DNA from: Patiria miniata | Taxonomy: Eukaryota > Echinodermata > Asteroidea > Valvatida > Asterinidae | Direction: 5' to 3' | NCBI RefSeq assembly: GCF_015706575.1 | Contig: NW_024037069.1 | Coordinates: 39,329,315-39,393,314, forward strand | DNA length: 64,000 bases | Shown: positions 12,401 through 23,700 of the stretch, piece by piece | Layout of the letters: each line of letters opens with the position of its first letter | Position numbering within the stretch: position 1 is the stretch's first letter | The notes under the pieces: model-generated | Told to the model about the DNA's origin: nothing | Database searches by the model: none | What the model saw: the letters and a program-made list of their open reading frames with translations, nothing else | Made by a program: the position numbers and the translations under genes

Positions 12401-14663
12401 TTTCTGGATGTTTTAAAAACCTTTTAAGGCCTAAAAATTGGAAACAGAAAAAAGCTATAACTCCGTCAGATTTTGTCAGACTCCAACATTCTATACATCA
12501 GCTTATTCAATGTCCTTTCCACTGAGCCCAAAATCCTAGTTTTCAAAACTTGGTCCAAGTGACTGTTTTTGTGCAGGAGGGTCACAGATAAATGCCTGTC
12601 GTGGTTCCGCATACCTGCTGCTGTTTCAAGGCTTGGTCCAGTTCTTGCTGGCTTCTCTCTAGCTGCTCCTGCCAGGCCGTGCTGGCTGGCAGGGTCTGCT
12701 GTTGAGGCTGGGTTGGCATCGGGGTGTAACCTGGGAGAGAGCTGGGGTGGGTGGCTGACGCGAGAGGGTTGGAAGGCTGAAATAAAAGGAACAGAAACTA
12801 ATTGAAAAGAATTCCTCAGTCACCTGAGGGCACGTGTGGTCTAGCGGTAGAGCACAGGCCTCATGAACGTGAGATTGTGGGTTCCAGCCCCGCCGTGGCC
12901 ATGCATGTTGTGCCCTTGAGTAAGGCGTTTTACCTCAATTACTCCTTTCAACCCAGGTGTTAAATGGGTACCGGAATTATTCAATGCTGGGAAGGTAACA
13001 GACTCGCTGTGGAGGAGGTGTGGCGATCCCCCCACAGCAGCATATCATGGACTAGTGTCTGGCCCAATCGCTTCATCTTTTCTGGTTTTTGAATCACTGA
13101 AGTTGACACCAACCTGCTGCTGCCTGATATCTGCAGACTGCATGGCAGCCTGCTGCTCATCAAAGTTTGAAACACCGGGCCCTGTCCCACCACTGCTGCT
13201 GAGTTGCTGTCTGTCTGTCCTGTCTTGCTGCTGCTGTTTTTGTCTCATCTGCTGGCGCCACTGCGGCTCTTTCTTGGCTCCTGCAGGAGGGTACATACAA
13301 AACATTCTGATGTTAGTTGTAACTGGTTCACAAATTCACAGAGCAGAAGTAGCAGCAATAATGAATGTGCAGCCAGTTTCACAAAACTGTAGTTTTGCTT
13401 CTGTTTCTGTATGCAAGTTTATGACTTATGCAAAAACTATAGGTGTTGGATGTGCAGTCATTAAAAGTGGCCTACACTTGCACTTCTCCTAAACACACAA
13501 TGTGATTGTCCAAACTAGAGTCATTATTAAATTTAAACGGTTTTTAAGTTGAACAAAGAAATTGACTGAAGCAGGCTAGACCCTGCGACCTTCAGATTAC
13601 CATCTCAGCGCTCTACCAACTGAGCTATCCGGCCTTATGTCGGCATTTTGTTTCCCATTTTGTCAGAAGCCATAAAATTATGGGGAACCCTCAACACAGG
13701 GCTGGATAGTTGGTAGAGCACTGGAATGATAATCTGAAGGTCACAGATTCAACTCCTGCTTAAAGGGAAGATACAACATTTGCAAACATCACAAAACGAA
13801 ATGATCAAATTATCACGAAATACCTTACTGGATTGTTAGGGAATGACAGTCTAAAGCATCCTGTAAAATCGTGGCTCCTGGTGTACTGACATTTTCAAGA
13901 AAATTGTATTTTTCCAATGCTGGTCAGCCGACCAGCATTGGAGAAAACTGGCTTTTTTTCAAAAACTGCTCCTAATTTTTAACAATTAGTTATTCCGCAT
14001 TTTCTTTGCAATTGATTACACACCTGTGAAGGGGTACAAGCCTGCTAGTCTGATTCTCTGACCTTACATTTCCCCAAAGTCTATAAATTCCTCCGTGTCA
14101 TTTTAAGTGGGGTCAGGGAACCAGACTACAAGAACATGATTGGTTTTCTTGGTTTTTCCAGCATCTACAACCCCCAAAACGTGAAACAAGTCATTTTAAT
14201 AATATTTGCTATAACATAGTAATCCTCCATATCCATTTATCTGTGAAAACTGCAGCAAAAGCAAATGTTGTACATTCCCTTTAAGTCATTTTTTTTGTTG
14301 AACTGTAAAATTATTGTAATGCACCTACCCAGTTTCCCTTTGTGGCTTATTTGAAAATTTTACAAAATTACAACTTTATCTTATTTAAGGGTAATTAAAT
14401 GTTGGTTTCCTAGTAACAAACTGTTTGCAGCTTCCACTTGATTTTGTAGAAGACAATTTTTTTTCAAAATGAAAGGCAGGGCGAAATGTTCCAATGATCT
14501 TTATGTTGAACAGACACGATATAGAAAAGCTGAGGGAAACTCACCAGTTTGAGCCAGCTTCTGTGACCCTGTGTCTCTGGATGGTTCCTTCGGGATCTGT
14601 GCCTGGGTATGCTGAGGGGTAGGGGGCCTGTCAACAGAGAACTGCCTACCGGGTGGTGGTTTC

Positions 14664-14702
<39 letters not shown>

Positions 14703-17700
14703 AATTCCTGCATTCTCTGCAGTTGTTGCAGTTGCTGAGCCATCATACTTGTTTGCAGCGGTTCTTGTTCATCCGAGTCATCATCCATATCAAAATCATC
14801 TGAATAAAATGAATTGCATAAAATCTTCAGGCATTTGTCCCAGTTACTCTTTTTTGTTTGTGTAAGAGAAAAGAAATTGTCTGTGATTAGTGACATGTGA
14901 CTTATGACCGATGATTGATTGCAGTTTTGGAATTGAATTACCTAGGTTACACCAGCAAGCTTAGTAGTAGTGCATTTGGCAAAACATCAGCAGCCAATTT
15001 CATGAAACAGTGACACCGGTAAGCTTAGTAGAAGTGTGGTAAAGCATAGCTTATGCCAGGCACAGGATTTACTCAACTAATTTGTTGCACAGCTGGGTAA
15101 TAAACTTACGATTGATTTCAGGAAACTTGGCGTAGCTGTGTAACATTTTAAACTACTTCAAACTCCTTGGAAGAAGATGATAACAGCTTTTACGACGTCT
15201 GTTTGTGTATGATTTCTGTCCAATCACAAAACAGTCATTGAATCACCTCCACCCGCCATTTTGGAACTAAAGTTGTCTGACTTTCTTTGGAATCGTGTGG
15301 CAACTCTAAAAGTTTTGTCACAGGTAAAAATAGCGATTAATTTACTTAAAAAAAAAAAAAAAAACTGTTTCTTTTATCACGATTAGTCATTAAACCAGTC
15401 AATTTTCTGTTTCTATGTCATAACCTACGCCATCTAAAACGACTTCGCAAGTTACGCCATAACTTATTGCGGACTTATGCACTGTGCAACTTTCGTGAAA
15501 TGTGTTCCAACTTCAATGTTGAGAAACGTGAAATATTGCACAATAAAACATGGCGTAAGTGGAGTTATGCCATTGCGCAAAGTTTCGTGGAAGCGGCTGC
15601 TGTACCAATAGGCAGGTCACAGGTTGGAGTCCCACCTTAATAAGCTTTGAGGCTCTGCATGGTGGGGTAATAGAATCGGTTTGCAGAAAAAACATGTGAA
15701 ATTCTCCAATGAGATACAACGGTTCCCGCATACCTTCGGGTTGAGGTGTGCTCGTCACTGGTTGGGTGTCTGGCCTAGCTCTGCTGCTGGAACTATCCCA
15801 CGGAAATGGCGATCTTGGAAGCAAGAACGGAAAATATCAGGAAAAAGTTATGAAAAACATCATACGAAGTGATTAGAGTTCAGATTTTCAATCCAGAAGG
15901 AGCAGGTTCAAACCCTGCTCAAGTCAATTTTTCTTTGTTCAGCTTTAAAAGTATTAAATAATGCACCTAGTCAGTTTCCCTTTGTGTTTTGCTTTTTGAA
16001 AAGATTACTTACATTGTTTCCCTTTTAGCAGGAGGGCTGAATGGGTCATCCAGAGTGGAATCCATGGGTGGAGTCAAAGGCTTGGGTCTGATGAGACAAG
16101 ACGACGAGGATCAGGAAGATGAAAGTAACAAAAATAGGTAAAGTCCGTCACAAGCTAATATAGCCCATCAGGCCTGCGTTTATCTCCGGTTTCCTAGGCA
16201 TGAGAAGACTGGAAATATTTTCTATTCTAAATCTACATCTATAACTGTTCTCATCAAAGCCTGTTCAGCATCCCTGGGTGGGATGCCGATCCATTGCAGG
16301 TTACTCCCTGCTAATGCCGGTACCCATTTATACTCCTGGGTGGAGAGAGGCAAGTGCCGGTGAAGTGGCTTGCCTAAAGACACAACATAAGGTCACAACA
16401 CATATTATTTTTTTGAAATCTCATGAGTATTTATGAGCCAAATGCACTTCTTTCATTGGTCAATGTTCTAACTAATTATTCTACACAATTCTACATGGGA
16501 GGGATTTCCCAAGCAGTTTTTTTCCTAGATGAACAATAACAAAGAATGGCTTTGACACAATTCATTATTTAAATAACTTGTCCTCCGCTTTAGACTAAAC
16601 GTGCAATGTAACTTGCGATTGACTTGTAAAGACTTCTTATGTCTTTTGGATGTATTTCCCTAAAAAATTTGCTACAGGAGAAAAAACGTCTGCGATGAAT
16701 ACTTACTGCACTAGGGAGTCCAGGTCTATCTCGGTGTCCGACAGTCCCAGGTAATCAGCGGCAGAGGGCACCTTAGCTGGAGGTTCTTCTTTCTGCTTCG
16801 CTTTCACCGGGGAGGATTTCGTCTCGTCTTTTGTTGAGGATTCTGAAGTTCTGGAAGGAGGTTTGTGTTGCGGTGTGTCCATCTGTGGTTCTTTATCTTG
16901 AAAGGATGATAACATTTGCTGTAAACTTAAACTAAGGGGATTTTCCAAACCTTAGCTAATATTTTGAACCCTGACTTGGGAGGATTCACATTCTCGACAA
17001 CGGTTCAGGTACATTCCATAAAGACAAATTTCACTTACGTTTAACACATGATCACAGACAGCAGTTTTACATCCTACTTTTAGGGAACATTTTCACAAAT
17101 TAGTACCTGAGGATGGTTCACTGCCTTTCAGCAGATTGTCACCACACCAGTTGCAACCACAGTTGTGCTTATTTTTGCTTCAAAGAGGAGAATCTAGCCA
17201 ATTATGAAACAGATTCACAACAGCCATAGCGAAACCACGGTGTTCACCGGGCCGTTGCAGTGCACGTGAATCATGGTTGCACTGAGCTGAGTCACGACTA
17301 TTCCAGCGAATTTGATAACAAGACCAAAGCTTTTTCAAAGATTCTGAGGCCAGTGATAAAGCAGGAACTGAGATCAGGTAAAGCTTTGGAAAACCTCTGG
17401 GCTAGTTTTCTGGAATGGGTTTTGGGTATTTCTGGAAGCCACATACCCGTGACTGATGTTGACTAATAACAGCAACCGTTGATTTCTCTTTGGCTTTTGT
17501 GCAGGACTAACTATAGTGCCCTAGTCAAGCATTTCGAAGAGCGAATACCAAAACCTTACATAGAGGAAATGCTAAGTTATTCACTCAGCTGCCTACCAGT
17601 GACTGGAGCATTCTTCTCAGCGACCTTTGACTTCTCCGCGGCCTTTGTGTGGTCAGCTCCGGCGGCCAGCTCCAGCCAATCGTCATCTGGCTTGGTGCTG

Positions 17701-20700
17701 ACCCTAGAGTTCCTACCAGTCCTCCGACTGCTGGTAGTGCCAGGTGTGGCACTCTGGGGCCTCTGCAGAGGCTCGTCCAGGAAGGATGACATGCCGGCAC
17801 GGGACCGGGGCTTGTCTAGTGACGAGGTGCCGGCCAAGTCGTCTTCATCTGAAAATCTATGCATACAAACAAAACCACCTTATTTGTTGAAACTGGAGCC
17901 ATCATACTTTTTTTTAATGAACGTAATTCAAACACGAGGCCAAGACCACTCAAGGTGGAGGTTACAAACTAAAAAGAGCTGAAAATAGCACAACCTATCC
18001 GTTCACATTTCTTCACATTTCTTCTGTTCACATCTGTTCACAGTTCTTACCTGACTGAGCGCCGAGGCGGTGGGGCAGACTCAGGTCGGGCTGTCACCGA
18101 CGACGGAGTATAATCTCCAAAACTGAAATCTTCCTCTTTCTCTTCTTTGGCTTTGGCCTTGGGGGCTACAGAGTAGGGAAATAAAATGAATTTAATACAG
18201 CAGCATGATGTTATGCTCAAAGTTTATCCAACATGACTTCCAATTTGAGGTTGTTTGCATGTCTTAATTTTGATTTGTAAGTTTTTTTCCAAGTATACAT
18301 CTTTTTTGCAGCACTTTAAATATCTGTAAATATTAAATTTTCTTTCTAATTTCTGCACTAAGAAGCAGCATGAATGAGCAGCTAATACAAAAATATGCTT
18401 AGTACAGAAAATATATGCTTAGCAAAATCAGATTACCAGCCAAAATGTCATGCAATGTATATCACTTGTGACTGGTTCCCAGCTCATTTTTGCTAAGCAA
18501 ATAAACCTGCTAAGTAGTATTTTCTGCTCAGAAGATGCAAAATATTAGGCCCGACATTTACCGCTAATGTGGTCTTTCTTCTGCAGTATCTTGTCCAGCT
18601 GTGACTGCCGCTGCCTGCCTGCCGGTGGCTTGTCCAGCATCTTACTGGTGCCACTTGTCCCAAAGAGTTCGTTGACTTTATTGCGGGCCTGTTCCACTTC
18701 ACCGCTATCCTCCGGTCGACTGCGACGCCTCTCTGAAATGAGTAAAAAATCAGTTGACAGAATATAAAATTTAGGACAAATCTGACCATTTAACCCTTTA
18801 ATTCTTGAGTGTATATCTTTAACCAGTTCACGTTGGATGATGTGTATGCACGCAAAGGTTTTGCGGTATTCGGAACGGATGACGGATAAACATGCAACGA
18901 GCGAGGCCGGAAATATCCGTCAGCGACCCACTCGCAGCGAGCGAGGCCGGAAATATCAGGGTGTGACAGCATAAACCTGTCTGGCATTGAGGTTTGTGAA
19001 AAACAATCCCGCGCCTGGGTCTGGTCACTGTCGAAATAATCCCGGTGCGAACTGGTTAAGCACATTTTCAAAAATTACTACTGTATACATGCATCACCTT
19101 GGCCCTAGTCGTTAACTACTGTGGTATGGGACATGACTTTCTTAATACGCCCGAGAGATACGTGAAACCCAAGGGTGTAATATACGCATGTCCCAAATCA
19201 ATCACTGCAGTGTAAGCAATCTCTTATGACTACATGAACTTTCCTGCTGGATATGAAATACTCCATCAAACATGGGATGTGCCCCACCAATCTCACATGC
19301 TACATCATGCTTTATACCTTTGTGATGCAAATAATGTGGCTGGCGGTATTTGAGTAACATTAGAAACAATGTCACAAACGTTTTTTTCAGAAACTTGACA
19401 CACGACAGGTTAAGATTAATGAAGTTTGGGTATAAAGGATATGAAACCATTTGGCACTTAAATGTCCTGTTCTATTATATGCCAAAACTCTCTTCTTTTT
19501 GTGATTATTTCAAGCAGATTCGGGGATAAGTTTGAGTATCTACATGCTTCTCTTTGCTAGGCCAAAGAGTGCCCTCGATTGCAACGCCCAGGGCAAAATA
19601 GTGACCGACAGTGCTTACCCCTTGGACTGGCACCCAGACCCAGGCTCCCTAGCAGGTCCGACTCGTCACCAAAGTCTGCCTCCGGTTCACTCCTGCCTCT
19701 CGACCTCGCAGGTCTGGTAGACGAAGATACCTCAGGCTTGACATCAGTGCCTGTAAATTTGACAAGGATGTGACATTTACCTACTGAAAGCTTTCAATCC
19801 AAACAATTCAAAAACCATTCACGAATCTCTGCAGAAGTCTGAACTCAAATGGGACACTGTAATCACACAACTTGCTTGACAGTTTCATTTATAAAGACCA
19901 AAAGCCATTAACCAGCCATTATGAACACTACGCATTATGTGCTCATTTTCAGGGCGCATTGTAAGGGTTTTGGGGCTTGGTTTTCATATTCCTCGTTCAT
20001 ATCAGAACTCTCTATACCAATTTGGGAAATGGTTACTGAAAACAAATTATCCGAAATTTTAGGGCCAGTTTTGTTTTCATCTCGAGGGGGCACATTTATG
20101 CTCGAGGGGGCACATTTATGTCCGCAGGAGGGGCACTTGGGTAAATCTGGGGGGCAAGTGCACCCCCCCCCCCCACCCCCCGGCACCACTCCCCGGCTTT
20201 AAGGGGTCAAATGAAGGATATTGGATGATTCAAGCTTTCACGACAGTCATGATTCTTTTCAGCAAATTTTTTTTGGAAGAAAAGGTCCCCCCCCCCAAAA
20301 AAAACTATGCAACTACACAAAAAAGAAACTTACCTTTGGTGTTTTTCCCCAAACCCAGGCTGCCAAGAATGTCAGAATCATCGTCATCATCGTCGTCAAA
20401 ATCAATGGTCTTTGCCTTTGATTTTCTAGCAGGTGATGCATCGGACTTTGCTGATCGGAAGAAAATTGAAGAATTACAATGATGAATCACAGGCTCACGA
20501 ATAATTAATGCACGAATGATATCAACTGTTAAAGTTTTTCAGCCAAAAATCAATTGGCTGAATTGACTCCACCCAAGTTTACACACTCTGTCAATGTATA
20601 TGAGTGTTATACATTTCAAACTAAATGTTATGTACAGCACATCTCAATGAGACAGAGAATAAATTGTTGTAAAATACCCTGCTTGGGGACACAAAATTTA

Positions 20701-23700
20701 GGATCTTGTTTTTCACTCGGCATAAGCTCGGAAACTATCCGTTTACGACAGTGACATCCTTAAAATAAAGAAATAAAGTTTTCTATAAAGCGTAATTCAA
20801 CAAGCCAGGAAAATAATTGTAGAAAAGTTTCTTGCTCAGGGACACAAGAATTACAGTCGACTGACAATTGGCCTATCGCCGTTTGCGAGTTAGCCACGTC
20901 CCTTGGACAACCCTATGAGATGTTATACGTTAACTTTTGTTTGTCTCAGATTTCACGCGTTTCACGTGCACTTGTATATCATGTAATTGGACAACATTTC
21001 ACAAGCTGCCATGACGCGATTCTACCGCGATACGTTAATTAGTAAACCCTGCCTGAATTAAATAAACACTCAGAGTTGATTAAGGCGAGACTCAAAATTT
21101 TCAATGCTTCCCTGCTTCTCACTTGTGTTCTTGATGTCATCTTTAGGCAGATCCTTTTTCTTGGATAGGGGTTCCAGATCTGGTTCCAGTTCTGGTTCTG
21201 GCTTCAGTTCCGGTTCCGGTTCCCGCGTTGGTTCCATCTTCTCTGGTTCCTCCTTCTTGCTCTCTTTCAGTGGTTTCTTCTTTGTCGGTTTCTTGGTCTT
21301 CCCGTCGTCATCGTCATCAGACAACAGCCCGGCCAGTGGATCATCCTCGTCAAACTCTGTCAACAGAAATAAATCACCATTATTCAAGAATGAAAAAAAC
21401 AACTGTAGAAACAAAATTTACCATAAACACAACCAAACTTTCATAGGGGGCAAGAATTTGCAAAAGACAGTATGGTTGTTACACATTGAAAGCTATTACG
21501 GAATCATCCTGCATGTTAAAGTTAAATGTAATCTTTTGCATTCAGTTGCTCTCTCGGGCGCGATTCATTATATACCGTTGCTGATCATTTTGTTTGGAAG
21601 AGACCACATTTCAACTTCACAATTCCTAGGAGTATTGTAGCGCGATTGTCGTATTTCCCATCGATTTACGGCGCATAGCGATTCACGGCACATATGGAAT
21701 GAGCTGATGCGCCGTGATCGCACTCGCACCCGCTACTGCTACGTTGCGTGTCAATTTTGCCCCCTTGACAAAATGGCGTTGATAACTGTGAATGGGTCAA
21801 TTAAATTTCACACAGACTAGCTTACCACCAAAGTCAAACTTCTTAGTGTTGGCTTTGGGCTTGCTACTCCTCCTGGGACTGGCTGTGGGGCTTTCTTCTA
21901 GTTTGGCACTGGTGTCAAGTGCTTTGGCTGAAAATAAAACCATATAACCAATCGACCAGGCTTTATACACAATTTTTGTTTACATAATTAGCAATTGGAA
22001 GATTCACAGACTAAAAAAAAAAAGATTATTAATAGTTCTAGCATTAACCACAACTCCCTAGCATGATTTACTAGGAACCATACCCATCCTTGCAAATTCC
22101 AACACCATACGGGAAACTGCACACACATATTTCTGACTTTGATTCTGGAGGTGTGCCAACCCAATGTAAAAGACTGTCAGTTTAGGGGTACTGTACCCAT
22201 CCTGACAGATTCCAACAAAACATGCTGTTGGGGTTCGATGGGTTGAGTTCGGTTAGGGTTAAGCATAAAGTAGCCCTGCAAATGTTCCAAATTCTACCTT
22301 CTCAGATCTTCCAATGGACGAAACCCTCAAACTGTAATTTAGGCTAATATGAGTTAGACCCTACATGATATTCTGATGCAAAGGGATTCCATGTGTGGAA
22401 AAGAAGGGCGTAAATCAATAGAAAAAAATAGTCTTTTCTTGGGCATCTTCTCACTGTCTGTATGGCAAAGAGTCCAAACTCTGAGCACTTAGGCTTTTCT
22501 TCTACACAAGTTCAAAAATGTTTAGGGTAGAGTTGGGACCTTCTTTCTCTCGGGTATTCAAGTTTTAACTTACACAATTCCTCTTCTAGAGTCTTGTCCA
22601 ATGTCAACGTCTGGCCCACCGCTGGTTTGCCCTTCCCTTGGGGTTTGGCAGGGTCATCCTTTGCCCCTGGCTGCTTGGGCCCAGGGCTGCTTGCTGGACG
22701 GGATTTCAGAGAGGAACCGAACAGGGCATCGTCCATGTCATCCATGTCCTGATGTCAAGATAAAAAAAAATCTCTGGCTTTATTTGTGTAGAGCTGTGAA
22801 TAGACTGTAGCAGAGGCACTGATAAATATATCAATGCCTCAGGGCCAATGGTATCACACTGCAGCTGAAAACAGCTAAGACCGTTGATTGTTGTGATGTG
22901 AGACGTGGCCTTTTTCAACATCCTCATGAAATGGCACCCTTGTTTTGTTAACCCTAACTCCCTAGCATGATTTACTAGGAACCATACCCATCCTTGCAAA
23001 TTCCAACACCATTCTGGGAAACTGCACACACATATTTCTGACTTTGTTTCTGGAGGTGTGCCAACCCAATGTTAAAGACTGCCAGTGAAGGGGTACTGTA
23101 CCCATCCTGACAGATTCCAACAAAACATGCTGTTGGGGTCCGATGAGTTGAGTTCTGTGAGGGTTAATAATTTTGCAATGTCTTGGATTACTGATAAAAC
23201 TGCTCTTTACAGCCTCGCAACATTTCCAAGAGTAACTGAAATAGTTTCCCAAATAGTGTTTTGATTATTTAGGAGGCATACCTACCGCCAACATTTTACT
23301 AACATCAGCCTCTGATACATCAGATTCCTGAAGAACAAAAAAATATTAGAATGTCAACAGTAGAAGCTCAAACTGATAAAAAAAGAAAGAAGGGATTTCA
23401 ACTCTAGCCTTTTTGTAAGAGGATTATTAGCTATTAATCATGAAATGTGTAGTTTTTCGGAATGTCACACATAAAGGCTTTTAACCGGTGTGCGTCAGAG
23501 GATGTGATGACATGCACTGGTTGTTTTTATACACAGGCACGGCTGACGGGTTACAACATCAAGATTGCCTCGACTCGCCTCCGGGTGACGTCTAAACACG
23601 CTAATCCCTCGTGCCTTTTGTACACACACACAAAGTCTGTGAAGTCTGCTGAGGTGGACCACGTGTTGATCTTGAATTGACTGTTGTGCACGGCCTATTG

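Larger units (their letters stand above)
4129..12776 (-). other. FBF1: FBF1 coiled-coil region
   Basis: Exons 12615-12776, 11926-12123, 10690-10790, 9400-9606, 8768-8875, 7691-7830, 6924-7042, 5413-5535, 4484-4627 and 4129-4347 encode a nearly continuous Q/E/K/R-rich heptad-like region. Stretches such as IHQLEAEKRRLEAEL, QEQSKLSSLQRATEEE and EKRLADKQEEMNDER align by eye with the vertebrate coiled coil. In vertebrates this half targets the protein to the centriole. Confidence 0.9.

Noticed and set aside
13055..13492. Plus-strand 145-codon frame
   Set aside because: It is the antisense of the FBF1 exon at 13114-13280 plus intron; no splice or family support.
13570..13640. Functional tRNA gene
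   Set aside because: A box is good but B box and anticodon arm are damaged, and similar heads recur as SINEs.
21104..21640. Plus-strand 178-codon frame rich in Ser/Gly
   Set aside because: Antisense of the acidic FBF1 exon 21123-21356.
22044..22262. Interstitial telomere repeat
   Set aside because: Only one or two TTAGGG-like units occur, always at the exact TTAA-flanked ends of about 220-bp elements.
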